IMG/VR virus record: IMGVR_UViG_3300023179_000017
Span: 88,337 to 152,336 of that record
DNA: 64,000 nucleotides
Reading direction: 5' to 3' (one strand)
DNA from: a virus
How positions within the stretch are numbered: the first letter of the stretch is position 1; each line of letters begins with the position of its first letter. Under the pieces are notes generated by a model that saw only the letters and a program-made list of their open reading frames with translations, was not told the DNA's origin and searched no databases. Shown piece by piece: positions 39,943 to 47,935 of this stretch. A program made the position numbers and the translations under genes.

Positions 39943-40147
39943 GTGTCAGCTCCTCGCCTAGCTCTTTCATAACTTCACCAACTAGGTGTTGTCGGGAAAT
40001 GCCAAAGGCTAGGTCTATCTTACCAGACACCCCCTCAGGAATGCAGAGATTCAGGGCGACCTGCTTAAGAAATATCTTAGCGGCCACCCTTATCTCTTCT
40101 TCTCTTTCTCTCTTAAACTTATCTGAGTCTAAGGGGCATGACGACAT
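39923..40147 (-). CDS. Hypothetical protein
   Basis: 74 residues with a basic helical N-terminus (KFKREREEEIRVAAKIFLKQ) and acidic C-terminus. It overlaps the end of the sliding-clamp gene by 29 bp, so it is translated with it. Function unknown. Confidence 0.55.
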   Translation of the reverse strand: MSSCPLDSDKFKREREEEIRVAAKIFLKQVALNLCIPEGVSGKIDLAFGISRQHLVGEVMKELGEELTHGDEQE

Positions 40148-41168
40148 GCAAGTAGCCTCTTTCTTTTAGTAAAACAGGTTCATTTGATGAACGCACTTCA
40201 ATGTCTATGACATCGGAAGTCATTTTTTGAAGCGCTTGTTGAATATATGAACCGTTTAACCCAACGACCACTTCCGGCGAATCGTAGTCACACTCAATCG
40301 AGTAGTTGGCATTCCCAAGCTCACTAGATGAAGCCTGCAATGTCAGCCTACCCTGTGCAAACTCAAACCGCGTGGTGGTCATCTCATCCGCCACTATCTT
40401 AGTCACAGAAATAGCCTTAGCCAAGTCGTCACGTTTCACACGCGCTAAATGGAAAGGGCTTTGGGGAATTACCCGCTCATAGTCTGGGTACTTAGAATCG
40501 ATTCTTCTAATCGTACAAGCTACCCCAGGCTGCATGATATGAAGGCTAGTGCCATCAAAGCTTACGCTTACTTCTGGGTTAGTAAATATCCGAGAAATAA
40601 TGTTTAGCTCATTTGCTGGAATGAGCGCCTGTCCCTCCAGTTCTACCTCGTGAGTTACCATTGCAAGCCTGCGGGCGTCGGTTGCAACAGCGTGACCAGA
40701 GGCTAAACAAACAGAACCCAAGTGAGGCCTAGACTCGTCAGCTGAAGCTGCAAAAGATACCTTCTTTACGACTTCAAAGAAGTTGGGCCAGGTTCTAAAA
40801 GTAAAGTTAGAGTAGTTTGGAGTAATCGGATAGTTCTCAGCGTCCATTGTGGTTAAATGGATAGCCGATATCGGATTCTTAATTTGAAGCATGTCCCCCA
40901 GGGTCACTTCTAATTTACTTTCTGGAAGCTGACTCACCACTTCATAAAGGGCTTTACCTGCAACGCAAGTAGCGCCAGGGGTTTGCACCACGGCCTCTCC
41001 GTGAGACTTCAAAGAGGTGGTTAGATCACACCCCGTTAAAAATACTTGGTTGTTGTCTGCTTCTATTTTAATGGCATTAAAAACAGGTAACTGTTTTGCT
41101 GTTCCTACCACTGGCAACACCAGCTTAATTAAATCTAATAAGTTTTTTCTCTCTATTACAAATTTCAT
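40119..41168 (-). CDS. dnaN-like: DNA polymerase III beta-type sliding clamp
   Basis: 349 residues starting at ATG 41168 behind GGGGGG. Three-domain clamp pattern: MKFVIERKNLLDLIKLVLPV, LPVFNAIKIEADNNQVFLTG, LIPANELNIISRIF, VSVSFDGTSLHI, IDSKYPDYERVIP and the ending HVVMPLRLR, the usual C-terminus of beta clamps. It would give processivity to the phage Pol I-type polymerase. An intrinsic terminator ends only 14 bp upstream of the start. Confidence 0.9.
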   Translation of the reverse strand: MKFVIERKNLLDLIKLVLPVVGTAKQLPVFNAIKIEADNNQVFLTGCDLTTSLKSHGEAVVQTPGATCVAGKALYEVVSQLPESKLEVTLGDMLQIKNPISAIHLTTMDAENYPITPNYSNFTFRTWPNFFEVVKKVSFAASADESRPHLGSVCLASGHAVATDARRLAMVTHEVELEGQALIPANELNIISRIFTNPEVSVSFDGTSLHIMQPGVACTIRRIDSKYPDYERVIPQSPFHLARVKRDDLAKAISVTKIVADEMTTTRFEFAQGRLTLQASSSELGNANYSIECDYDSPEVVVGLNGSYIQQALQKMTSDVIDIEVRSSNEPVLLKERGYLHVVMPLRLR

Positions 41169-41182
41169 GTGTCCCCCCATTT

Positions 41183-41210
41183 AAAAAAAAGAGCCCCCGA
41201 AGGGGCCCTT
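41183..41210 (-). terminator. Intrinsic terminator abutting the clamp gene
   Basis: On the minus strand GGGCCCC-TTCG-GGGGCTC is followed by eight T. It is a textbook terminator with a stable tetraloop, yet its T-run ends 14 bp before the clamp ATG and leaves no room for a promoter between. The clamp must be made by read-through. Confidence 0.85.
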
Positions 41211-41218
41211 TCATCGGA

Positions 41219-41404
41219 TTATACACCTTTAGCTTTTTTATAAATCCAGCTAAACGATTCTTTGATAGCTACGATAAGAACGCCTGCTAGTGCACCGCCT
41301 ATTGCGGCACCTGCTGCGAAAGCAGCTCCCTCCTTTAAATTGTTCATTGTTTGGTTGTTATTGTTTTTGTGAAGTTTGAGTACGTTGTTTTTAAATGGTT
41401 GCAT
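41219..41404 (-). CDS. Small membrane protein
   Basis: 61 residues with one Gly/Ala-rich membrane segment (GAAFAAGAAIGGALAGVLIVAI) and basic ends. A GGAGAA ribosome site precedes the ATG at 41404. Terminated by the hairpin at 41183..41210. Could be holin-like; function unknown. Confidence 0.6.
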   Translation of the reverse strand: MQPFKNNVLKLHKNNNNQTMNNLKEGAAFAAGAAIGGALAGVLIVAIKESFSWIYKKAKGV

Positions 41405-41476
41405 TGTGTATTCTCCGATGCTCGCAATTATTATGAAAAGTAGTTACTAGCAAGCGATTAGTAATTACTATGTATT

Positions 41477-41486
41477 TCTTATACCC
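41477..41486 (-). promoter_or_regulatory. Putative promoter element GGGTATAAGA
   Basis: An exact minus-strand GGGTATAAGA 73 bp upstream of 41219..41404 and a few bases from the end of the preceding gene. Same sequence as at 2511, 4641, 47936 and 63563. Confidence 0.5.
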
Positions 41487-41489
41487 GCA

Positions 41490-41900
41490 TTAGACAGCAA
41501 ACTTTGTTGGTTCGACGCCTAATATCCTTATTATCTTTTCTGCTTCCGCAAGACATATCTTCTGTCCTACTAACGGCAAGTGATAAGACATCACTCCTAC
41601 CTCGTCTAAGAACTTCTCAGATGCGATAGAGAGTGAAAGCCAAGCTTGTTCTGACCTCATCTTGTATAGAAAGTCAGTTAGGCCTTTCAGATACTTGTGT
41701 TCCGCAGACCCTTTGTTTGGTGCTATCTTTGCCAAGAAGGAATCGACCGCTTCTTTAAAAACTGTTTCGACCGCATCAGTTTCCTTTTTCTGTTCAGTTG
41801 ATTCCTTTATGGGCTCTGGTTTCTTTTCAGTAGGTGCAAAACACTCCTGCACCTTGTTTGAAACCAATAGACCAATCCACCCAACCCAAATAGGTAGCAT
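41490..41900 (-). CDS. N-terminally anchored membrane protein
   Basis: 136 residues: a hydrophobic N-terminus (MLPIWVGWIGLLVS), a Pro/Glu/Lys-rich linker (residues about 22-45) and a soluble helical domain (FLAKIAPNKGSAEHKYLKG onward). Strong AAGGAGGGAA ribosome site. Function unknown. Confidence 0.6.
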   Translation of the reverse strand: MLPIWVGWIGLLVSNKVQECFAPTEKKPEPIKESTEQKKETDAVETVFKEAVDSFLAKIAPNKGSAEHKYLKGLTDFLYKMRSEQAWLSLSIASEKFLDEVGVMSYHLPLVGQKICLAEAEKIIRILGVEPTKFAV

Positions 41901-41961
41901 TTCTGTTCCCTCCTTCTAGATGTATAAATAAAAATGAAAAGCAATATTGCTTATCTAAACT

Positions 41962-41971
41962 ACTTATACCC
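41962..41971 (-). promoter_or_regulatory. Putative promoter element GGGTATAAGT
   Basis: Minus-strand GGGTATAAGT, 61 bp upstream of 41490..41900, one base different from the commonest form. A palindrome lies about 28 bp further upstream. Confidence 0.5.
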
Positions 41972-41999
41972 AGAAGTGTTTGATTTTTTTGTTGTTTTT

Positions 42000-42012
42000 A
42001 GTGTAATACACT
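42000..42012. promoter_or_regulatory. 13-bp palindrome near a promoter-like element
   Basis: AGTGTA-A-TACACT, exact arms of six bases, 28 bp upstream of the promoter-like element at 41962..41971 and 9 bp past the end of 42022..42639. Operator role is a guess from position. Confidence 0.35.
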
Positions 42013-42021
42013 ACACCGTTT

Positions 42022-42639
42022 TTACATGAAGTGGTCGATGATATCAGGAATGATATTGTTCTCGGCTTGTTTAAGCTCGGTTTCCATTTCCGATTTAAGT
42101 GTGGATACATCTTTTTCGTTGGATACTCTAACATGGCAGGTGCTCGTAATTAGTACCGTGTAGTTTCCACGGGTCGTGGTCACTGTATATCCGATATCTG
42201 ATTTCTCTAGTAGGCCCTTAGCAGCTCCTCCTACCACGCCATCTGTATGAAATTGAGCAATCAGTTTTCTGTCATCGGCTACAATATGAAAGTGGCCTCG
42301 AATCTCAGCGTCCACGCCCTTGTGTTCATTCTTTACAAGAACGTCGTATCTACTTCCTGAAAGCCCTTCATAGACATCCTCCACGGGTCCGTACAATACT
42401 TTGTAGGATTCTGCGAATACCTCGTTCTCAACGTGGCGTTTTAATCTTTCGTAACTTGTCTTATCCGCAGAAAAACTACAGACAGAGTGAATGGTGCCTT
42501 TCATGATGCCACCTTCAACAACAGGATTACTACCCCATTCAGGAGTACCGCACTTCCACACCGACCCATTCACATTCAAGCTGAAAGGATTTGTAATGAC
42601 TGAAAAGACGCCGATGATAAGAGCTGCGATACTTGCCAT
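42022..42639 (-). CDS. Exported protein of unknown function
   Basis: 205 residues with an N-terminal hydrophobic segment (MASIAALIIGVFSVITNPFS) acting as signal peptide or anchor, then a beta-rich domain (YDVLVKNEHKGVDAEIRGHF, IGYTVTTTRGNYTVLITSTC). Three Cys. Acts in the envelope if exported. One base separates it from the upstream gene. Confidence 0.6.
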   Translation of the reverse strand: MASIAALIIGVFSVITNPFSLNVNGSVWKCGTPEWGSNPVVEGGIMKGTIHSVCSFSADKTSYERLKRHVENEVFAESYKVLYGPVEDVYEGLSGSRYDVLVKNEHKGVDAEIRGHFHIVADDRKLIAQFHTDGVVGGAAKGLLEKSDIGYTVTTTRGNYTVLITSTCHVRVSNEKDVSTLKSEMETELKQAENNIIPDIIDHFM

Positions 42640-42640
42640 A

Positions 42641-42958
42641 CTAGTAGTTACCTTTGTCTAGAAGTCTCTCAAGAGAGTTGAGGGACTTTAAATGCGGTTT
42701 TAATACCGCAACAATTTCCCTCCTTATTCTCTTAATTGCTATACACAGCGCATCCTCGCTCTTTCCAGAAAGAGATCGCGCAACTTCTGGGGCTGTCTCT
42801 AGTGTCGACAAAGACTGTTCCAACAACGCTTCGTCAATAGCCTCTTGGCTTAACTGAACGCAATCAGAACAGATAGAAGCTAGATTGCTTGTCACAATCC
42901 TATCTACCTCGTTTTTGTCTTTGCCGCAAAAGCTGCACTTAGGTACCAGCACAGCCAA
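42641..42958 (-). CDS. ClpX-type zinc-binding-domain protein
   Basis: 105 residues. The N-terminus KCSFCGKDKNEVDRIV followed by ICSDCVQL matches the C4 zinc-binding domain of ClpX, which dimerises and receives adaptors such as SspB. No AAA+ domain follows, only a helical C-terminal part. It could occupy or redirect ClpX adaptor sites in the host (inference). The gene overlaps its upstream neighbour by 20 bp. Confidence 0.75.
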   Translation of the reverse strand: MAVLVPKCSFCGKDKNEVDRIVTSNLASICSDCVQLSQEAIDEALLEQSLSTLETAPEVARSLSGKSEDALCIAIKRIRREIVAVLKPHLKSLNSLERLLDKGNY

Positions 42959-43178
42959 CTCCGTCCATAACGTCTTTCACAGTTTGATAAGCTGGGGGTG
43001 GCTTTCGATAAACAATTAGATCGATTGCTTGAACCTCTAAACTCTTTACATTGTGGTCATGCCAATATTTCCAACCAAAAGAAGCGCGGCACCCTGTCTT
43101 TTCCATCCACTTCGCAAACTCTTCGTTAAAGTTATTTACTATCTGTGTCAGTTCCTTCGATACTTCCTCTTTGTTCAT
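42939..43178 (-). CDS. Hypothetical protein
   Basis: 79 residues starting at ATG 43178 behind AAAGGAGGA. Contains IVNNFNEEFAKWMEKTGCRA then WKYWHDHNVKSLEVQAIDLI. Overlaps both neighbours. No family recognised. Confidence 0.55.
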   Translation of the reverse strand: MNKEEVSKELTQIVNNFNEEFAKWMEKTGCRASFGWKYWHDHNVKSLEVQAIDLIVYRKPPPAYQTVKDVMDGVGCAGT

Positions 43179-43587
43179 TGTGTTCCTCCTTTTTAAAATG
43201 TTGTTTGATATAAGCTCTGCCTTTAGGTGTGGGGTACACAAAGGCCCTGGCCCCTGTGGTCTTACCGCTCACCGAGTCCATAACACCAATAATCTTGCAC
43301 TCCACATATCCCCAGTTCTCTAAATCGTTGAGCTCTCCTTTTGTCACCCCAAGTGCCATAAGCTCAGCTCTTAAAGTAGGTAGCGCTCTATAGGTTTGTT
43401 TGATTGACTCAATAAACGAGTTCAAAGCCTCCATAGCTTCTGAATGGCCTTTTTTAAACTTAGAATCAGGCTCCTCGTAAGGTACAGACGGAAGAGGCAG
43501 CGCCTTATCCTTGTCTCCCTCTTTACAAAAGGGAGCCACGCCTTCTGGTGTAAACTTGGTGAAAAACTTTGGAATTAAGTCTGTCAT
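43132..43587 (-). CDS. Probable winged-helix protein
   Basis: 151 residues. The segment LMALGVTKGELNDLENWGYV, then FVYPTPKGRAYIKQHF, reads like a winged helix with a wing and a final helix. The N-terminal 50 residues are Pro-rich. It overlaps the downstream gene by 47 bp. DNA binding inferred. Confidence 0.5.
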   Translation of the reverse strand: MTDLIPKFFTKFTPEGVAPFCKEGDKDKALPLPSVPYEEPDSKFKKGHSEAMEALNSFIESIKQTYRALPTLRAELMALGVTKGELNDLENWGYVECKIIGVMDSVSGKTTGARAFVYPTPKGRAYIKQHFKKEEHNEQRGSIEGTDTDSK

Positions 43588-43588
43588 T

Positions 43589-44383
43589 TTATAATCCTCT
43601 TATCTTTTTAAAGGCATCTTCAAACTCTTGGTCAGGATCTTTCCCTCCCTCCCAGTTAATGTCTAGTCCCTTCCACGTTTCGTTCTTTAGTTGGTCTTGC
43701 GTTGGAAAGATGGGCTCTAGTTCTGCTACATGAAAGCCCATGTAATTGACACCACAATTTTTAATCTTGATCTTGTCGCCTGGCTTACTGCCGGCAGGAA
43801 CCCAAACGGTTTTTAATCCGTACATGGTTTGAACCTGCGCTTCGCCACCTTTGAGCATCGTTTCTAAAGGAACCCTGTCCTCAGTAAAGACATCAAGCCC
43901 CTGCATTTTAAATCGTGGATGTGGAGCAGCCGCAATGAGTACGATAAGATCCCCAACAATTTGCCCGCACTTTAATCCTTTGCCACTAAACCGCATCTCA
44001 TGGTTGTCTGGGCATCCAATTGGCAAATCAAGTTTTACGGTGATGATATCTTGGTGTTCTTTTAGAACGGGGTCTAGAGCAAGGTTTACTTCCATTTGGT
44101 TGTAACTAAGCACCACTTGTTTTCCAAAGAACCTGTCTTCAAAAGAAACGGGCATCGTCACTTTGATATGAAGATTGTTTCTCTTATCTTTTTTTGTGCT
44201 TTCCCTTCGGTAAGAAGGGTCTGTCACCATCTTGTAAGCGTGCATAACTTCACAGAACAGGTTTTTATCTCCGCCCTTATCGGGGTGGTGTTTATTGCAC
44301 TGTTCCCTCCACGCCTTTTTTATTTCTTCCGGCGAATAATTCTTTTCCGGGTTCAAGCCCAAGGTTGTTAAGTAGTCTTTCAA
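43589..44383 (-). CDS. DnaJ/CbpA-like co-chaperone
   Basis: 264 residues with TTG start behind AGGAG. The J-domain has DYLTTLGL, IKKAWREQCNKHHPDKGGD with the HPD motif, and EVMHAYKMVTDP. Two C-terminal substrate-binding domains follow (PVSFEDRFFGKQVVL, DLIVLIAAAPHPRFKMQGLD) without the zinc-finger region, as in CbpA. It probably recruits host DnaK for phage replication or assembly. It overlaps the kinase gene by 92 bp. Confidence 0.85.
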   Translation of the reverse strand: MKDYLTTLGLNPEKNYSPEEIKKAWREQCNKHHPDKGGDKNLFCEVMHAYKMVTDPSYRRESTKKDKRNNLHIKVTMPVSFEDRFFGKQVVLSYNQMEVNLALDPVLKEHQDIITVKLDLPIGCPDNHEMRFSGKGLKCGQIVGDLIVLIAAAPHPRFKMQGLDVFTEDRVPLETMLKGGEAQVQTMYGLKTVWVPAGSKPGDKIKIKNCGVNYMGFHVAELEPIFPTQDQLKNETWKGLDINWEGGKDPDQEFEDAFKKIRGL

Positions 44384-44903
44384 GGATGGCTCCTACGATT
44401 TCTTCGGTTGTGATTATACCGCTATTTACTATGACCTTAAACTTGATTACCCAATCATCTAAATCTATTTCTGACGGGTGCTTATCGTTCTCTCTCCAAT
44501 TAGAACACCGAGCCATTCTTATATCGGTGTTACACTCTAGACGCACCGTGAAGGCTTCTGGAAAAGCCATAAACTCATTTTTAAATCTCAAGTCATCAAT
44601 AATGCACACGTCTTTTTTATTCTGTGCATACCAGTTCTGTGCGCACTTAACCCAGATATCTTTATCTATGGTGTTTCTTCCGTATTCTGTTCCAAGCATC
44701 TGAAGAAGCGGCCCGTCTTTTACAATGTTCCTAACAATCCCGTACTTTTCTAAAACCGCTATCACGCCATCGTGCATCTCATAAAGCGGTTGAGCAAACT
44801 TATACTTCTTGACTATAAATCCGTTTTTAGTCAGTTTCTTTTCTAACAGATTAGAAGCGGTGGTTTTACCAGAACCCTGCTTCCCCGAAAGCATAATCAA
44901 CAT
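44292..44903 (-). CDS. Deoxynucleoside monophosphate kinase
   Basis: 203 residues. P-loop SGKQGSGKTTASNLL at the N-terminus, then FAQPLYEMHDGV, LLQMLGTEYGRNTIDKDIWV and VCIIDDLRFKNEF, the pattern of T4 gp1-type dNMP kinases. It would supply dNDPs for phage DNA synthesis. The last 92 bp overlap the J-protein gene in another frame; an intrinsic terminator ends 12 bp upstream of its start. Confidence 0.85.
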   Translation of the reverse strand: MLIMLSGKQGSGKTTASNLLEKKLTKNGFIVKKYKFAQPLYEMHDGVIAVLEKYGIVRNIVKDGPLLQMLGTEYGRNTIDKDIWVKCAQNWYAQNKKDVCIIDDLRFKNEFMAFPEAFTVRLECNTDIRMARCSNWRENDKHPSEIDLDDWVIKFKVIVNSGIITTEEIVGAILERLLNNLGLEPGKELFAGRNKKGVEGTVQ

Positions 44904-44915
44904 GAGCTAACCCCT

Positions 44916-44950
44916 AAAAAAAAGAGAGCCGGTTTTTACACCAGCTCCCT
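44916..44950 (-). terminator. Intrinsic terminator abutting the kinase gene
   Basis: Minus-strand GAGCTGGT / ACCGGCTC (one G-T pair) followed by TCTTTTTTTT. Like the terminator before the clamp gene it stands immediately in front of the next ribosome site (AGGGG). Confidence 0.8.
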
Positions 44951-44957
44951 TATTCGA

Positions 44958-46034
44958 CTAGATAAGACCGTCGCTGTTTGGTTGAGGAACAGTTTTTTGG
45001 GGCTTTGGTGGAACCTGTACCTTAGCCTTATCCTGTAACTCAGCGATGCGGGTTTTTAAATAATCCGCAACAGCAGATTTTTGGTCTTTGGCACTTTCGA
45101 ACTTTCTAACTGTAAGATGCCTTGTCTTTGAGGTGTTTGCTTCGGGCTTTTTCATCAGCACAGCAAGCTCATCAAAGAGAGGCAATAAATCAGGATCTTC
45201 TGAAAGAAGTTTAGAAGTGTCTGCTGGTTCCTGCACTTCTGCTGCCCCCGATTCAAGCTCTAGAACTTCATTAGTAGAGGCTTCAATCAGCTCTTTTGCA
45301 GGAGCTAACATTCTACCTCTAATCGCATCAAGAACTTGTCTTACTTGCGCTCCATGTTCTTTTGCAAATTGTTCGTTGTATTCAATCTGCATAACGTAGT
45401 GAACTCGGCTTTGTTTTTTGCCATCAGAGTCCGTAAACGTAATCGATGTAGGCGCGCGATAAATTCGAAATGGCATGTCATTTACTCTGCCTGCCACTTT
45501 ACGAATGTGACCTAGTACCGACACAAAGTTTCTAATCGATGCAATACTATTGGTATCAATCTGAAATACACCTGTGGGCGTAACCAGAGGAAGCATAGCA
45601 TATACACTCATCGATGGTCGGCACTGTTGAATGCCACGACTGTTTTTCCAGTCAGGGCATTGCTCAGCTAAACAAGGGCGCTTAGGAGCGTGTCTTGTGG
45701 CCGGGTCACGTTTTAATAAGTAAGTCGCTTCTTGTCCGTCACCGTAACACTGAAGCTGACCACCAATCATTTTTCCGTCTTTGTCTTTTACTCCGCCCGA
45801 ATACCACTTATAAAAGTAAGGCATTACGTTTTGTGGTTCTGGATCTAAAAACACCACATCAAGTGAAGTGGGGTTTTTACCGTAAACCGCTTCTACGCCT
45901 GGAGCGTCTGTCAAAACAAAGTGCGGTGTTTCTACCGGATATTCTTTTCCGTTTTGACTGACTTTCTTTTCACCAAGTCGAATCTTTCCGATAATGGGTA
46001 CTCGTGCTTGGTCTTCAAATGACTTAATTGCCAT
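44958..46034 (-). CDS. Recombination-directionality-factor-like / gp3-like phage protein
   Basis: 358 residues. The N-terminal half (IPIIGKIRLGEKK-like PIIGKIRLGEKKVSQNGKEY, PVETPHFVLTD, a LQCYGDGQEATY block and a four-Cys region CLAEQCPDW...IQQC) resembles the gp3-like RDF family found in many lytic phages. The C-terminal part is a helical, acidic tail ending NSDGLI, nearly the ending of 57289..57732. In lytic phages the family's role is unclear, perhaps ssDNA annealing or replication. Family assignment by motif order. Confidence 0.65.
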   Translation of the reverse strand: MAIKSFEDQARVPIIGKIRLGEKKVSQNGKEYPVETPHFVLTDAPGVEAVYGKNPTSLDVVFLDPEPQNVMPYFYKWYSGGVKDKDGKMIGGQLQCYGDGQEATYLLKRDPATRHAPKRPCLAEQCPDWKNSRGIQQCRPSMSVYAMLPLVTPTGVFQIDTNSIASIRNFVSVLGHIRKVAGRVNDMPFRIYRAPTSITFTDSDGKKQSRVHYVMQIEYNEQFAKEHGAQVRQVLDAIRGRMLAPAKELIEASTNEVLELESGAAEVQEPADTSKLLSEDPDLLPLFDELAVLMKKPEANTSKTRHLTVRKFESAKDQKSAVADYLKTRIAELQDKAKVQVPPKPQKTVPQPNSDGLI

Positions 46035-46085
46035 AACTAGTTCCTTTCTAAATTTAGGTTCCTTACATATATCTTTTACCCAAAA

Positions 46086-46274
46086 CTACTCAGTTTTTAA
46101 GTCTAGCTCTGTGAGCTTAGACCGAACCTGTTGTAGCTCTAGTTCCACCCCTGTTTTCTCAGAGGCGATTTTTTCTGGGTTAGAAAGAAGGGCTTGAATC
46201 TTTCTCATGAGCTCTGCTTCCCGTACTCTTAGTTCTTCGTGCAGAACTTCTTTTTTAATCCCGTACTTCTCCAT
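46086..46274 (-). CDS. Coiled-coil mini-protein
   Basis: 62 residues, almost entirely heptad-like (VREAELMRKIQALLSNPEK, ELELQQVRSKLTELDLKTE). Overlaps the upstream gene by 20 bp. Function unknown. Confidence 0.55.
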   Translation of the reverse strand: MEKYGIKKEVLHEELRVREAELMRKIQALLSNPEKIASEKTGVELELQQVRSKLTELDLKTE

Positions 46275-46623
46275 TGTCTTTCTCCGATTTAATGGCTCCT
46301 AAAAGTAAACCCTGCTTTAATCCGTCAAACCACATCTGGGTTCCGTACTCTAAAAGCCTTGCAGTCAAAAGGGCTTTCGTAGCAGCGTTTAAGTTCTCTC
46401 CCCCTAAGGACTCGACCAGCGTCTTTTGTCCAAGGGTTGCTCCACGAAACACATCTTTTAGTTTTTCGCTATCAGAAACAAAAGCCCCACCGTCCGACTT
46501 AAAAGCAAAGCCGCAAGCCTGACACGCATAGACCGCAATGCTTCTGTCGTGATTTTTAAGAGGAGTGATGTTGATAGCTACACTCTTACACTGAGGGCAG
46601 TCCGCTCTATCGCCAGGCTTCAT
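46255..46623 (-). CDS. Zinc-ribbon protein
   Basis: 122 residues. CPQCKS and CQACGF are separated by 24 residues, a typical ribbon. The C-terminal half is helical and ends in TQMWFDGLKQGLLLG. ATGA overlap with the upstream gene. Likely nucleic-acid or protein-binding; role unknown. Confidence 0.6.
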   Translation of the reverse strand: MKPGDRADCPQCKSVAINITPLKNHDRSIAVYACQACGFAFKSDGGAFVSDSEKLKDVFRGATLGQKTLVESLGGENLNAATKALLTARLLEYGTQMWFDGLKQGLLLGAIKSEKDNGEVRD

Positions 46624-47168
46624 AAACCTTCCTCAATTGAGTCAGCGCTTAGAGGTGTCACTTTTCCTTTTCGTTTGCCACGAACAGGCCTTCTTCTCTC
46701 AGCCCACGGATCAGTAAACCCTGCCACTTCAGCAAAGAGCGATTCCCCGTCTACCACAACGGGTTGTTTGATAGGGGCGTCGGCTTTAGCTTCTAGATTG
46801 GGGTCTTCGACCCGCATGTCGTTATCTAAGTCTGCGTCACTAACCCCGCCTTGTTTGGGAACAAAAGCTGCTTCATCAGTCACGCCAGCTACCTGCTCTG
46901 GTTCTGGGCTGTCATCAATATCGCCTAATCCATCAGATATCTCAGTGGTATCTACATAGGCATTTCTTTTGGGTGTGGGTACTTTGATTTTGCCTGGGGT
47001 TAAATCAAGCTCCAAAGCAATTCGTTTGGTGAGCTCTCGTTCTAGTTGTGTTGAAACTAGCTCGCTTAGCTCTGTTGTAATTTCCTCAATGGGCTTTCCA
47101 CTAAGGGTTGCGTATCCTTTAAGAACCCTGAACGCTTTGTCCGTCAGAGAGAGTGTTACTTCCGTCAT
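46620..47168 (-). CDS. Protein with short N-terminal DNA-binding-like domain and acidic linker
   Basis: 182 residues. The N-terminal 60 (VTLSLTDKAFRVLKGYATLS, GKPIEEITTELSELV) suggest a strand-helix-helix fold. The middle is acidic and disordered, and the C-terminus is basic (RRRPVRGKRKGKV). A charged bipartite layout of this kind fits a DNA-associated protein. Its start overlaps the upstream gene by 50 bp. Confidence 0.5.
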   Translation of the reverse strand: MTEVTLSLTDKAFRVLKGYATLSGKPIEEITTELSELVSTQLERELTKRIALELDLTPGKIKVPTPKRNAYVDTTEISDGLGDIDDSPEPEQVAGVTDEAAFVPKQGGVSDADLDNDMRVEDPNLEAKADAPIKQPVVVDGESLFAEVAGFTDPWAERRRPVRGKRKGKVTPLSADSIEEGL

Positions 47169-47346
47169 GTGTCTTCCTTTCCATCATTTCGATGAATCCT
47201 TTAAGTGCTTCTTCTGGTGTATCTGCCTTTGGAGGCGGCGAACTATTAAACCGCATCCAAAGAACGATATACTTACCGTCCGAAAGATTTTCTATTTCTA
47301 CGGGTCTTCCTGCTAATGCTTCAGCTTTTTTAAGCAGCTCTTCCAC
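47119..47346 (-). CDS. Hypothetical protein
   Basis: 75 residues (LLKKAEALAGRPVEIENLSD, GKYIVLWMRF, TPEEALKGFIEMM). Overlaps the downstream gene by 50 bp and its upstream neighbour by 17 bp. No family recognised. Confidence 0.5.
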   Translation of the reverse strand: MEELLKKAEALAGRPVEIENLSDGKYIVLWMRFNSSPPPKADTPEEALKGFIEMMERKTHDGSNTLSDGQSVQGS

Positions 47347-47512
47347 TAAAGACCCTCCTAAATTCTGATGCTGTGATGCCTATCTTTTTTGCTTCTTCTG
47401 GTTTTGGAACAATCCAACCAGAAGTGATATTGCAAAGTCGATAGTAGTTAATGCCAAGTTTTGCGGCGGCTACTCGTAGCGTGCCGTATTTCTTTTTCAA
47501 TCGTTCTTTCAT
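47330..47512 (-). CDS. Helix-turn-helix protein
   Basis: 60 residues starting at ATG 47512 behind GAGAG. RVAAAKLGINYYRLCNITSG is a Cro/XRE-like helix-turn-helix, followed by PKPEEAKKIGITASEFRRVF. Probably a small phage regulator. The upstream 170 bp hold a terminator and no convincing gene, so this may start its own transcript. Confidence 0.65.
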   Translation of the reverse strand: MKERLKKKYGTLRVAAAKLGINYYRLCNITSGWIVPKPEEAKKIGITASEFRRVFSGRAA

Positions 47513-47576
47513 CGTTACTCTCAAAAGGTTTTTGAATAAGGAAAGCCTAAACAACAACTACAACAATGGCAATAAG

Positions 47577-47618
47577 TAAAAAAAAGAAGACAGGTATAAA
47601 ACCCATCTTCTTTTTAAA
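47577..47618 (-). terminator. Intrinsic terminator
   Basis: AAAAAGAAGA / TCTTCTTTTT around a 15-base loop, usable in both directions, between the exported protein gene (47685..47900) and the helix-turn-helix gene. A 61-codon frame covering this hairpin (47558..47743) is not called. Confidence 0.65.
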
Positions 47619-47684
47619 AGTAGCGGCGTAAAACAATCCCTGCGAGGGTATTGGAAAGGATGCCACTCTTTTATGCCACGCAGC

Positions 47685-47900
47685 CTAAATAGACTGCGCT
47701 GTGCGGTCACTAACTGTGCAAGAAACTTGAACAATTTTGCCAAGTTCTAAATAGTGTTCAAACTTCTCTAAAAATTCCTCATAGCTTCCTGTCTCAAAGC
47801 CCCGAGGACAATCGATTCGGTTATTTGGATATCTGGTGCAAGCTCGCCATTGACAGACATTCTGCCCAGAAAGAAACGCAGCAAGTAAAAAAGCAATCAT
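47685..47900 (-). CDS. Small exported Cys-containing protein
   Basis: 71 residues with a short signal-like N-terminus (MIAFLLAAFLSGQN), four Cys and a helical middle (SYEEFLEKFEHYLELG). AAAAGGAGAAAA ribosome site. It is a one-gene transcript bracketed by a terminator-promoter pair upstream and a terminator downstream. Confidence 0.6.
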   Translation of the reverse strand: MIAFLLAAFLSGQNVCQWRACTRYPNNRIDCPRGFETGSYEEFLEKFEHYLELGKIVQVSCTVSDRTAQSI

Positions 47901-47935
47901 GATTTTCTCCTTTTATTTATGATTAATCACAAAAA

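Noticed and set aside
47558-47743. 61-codon minus-strand frame
   Set aside because: It crosses an intrinsic terminator, overlaps a better-supported gene by 59 bp and has no ribosome site.
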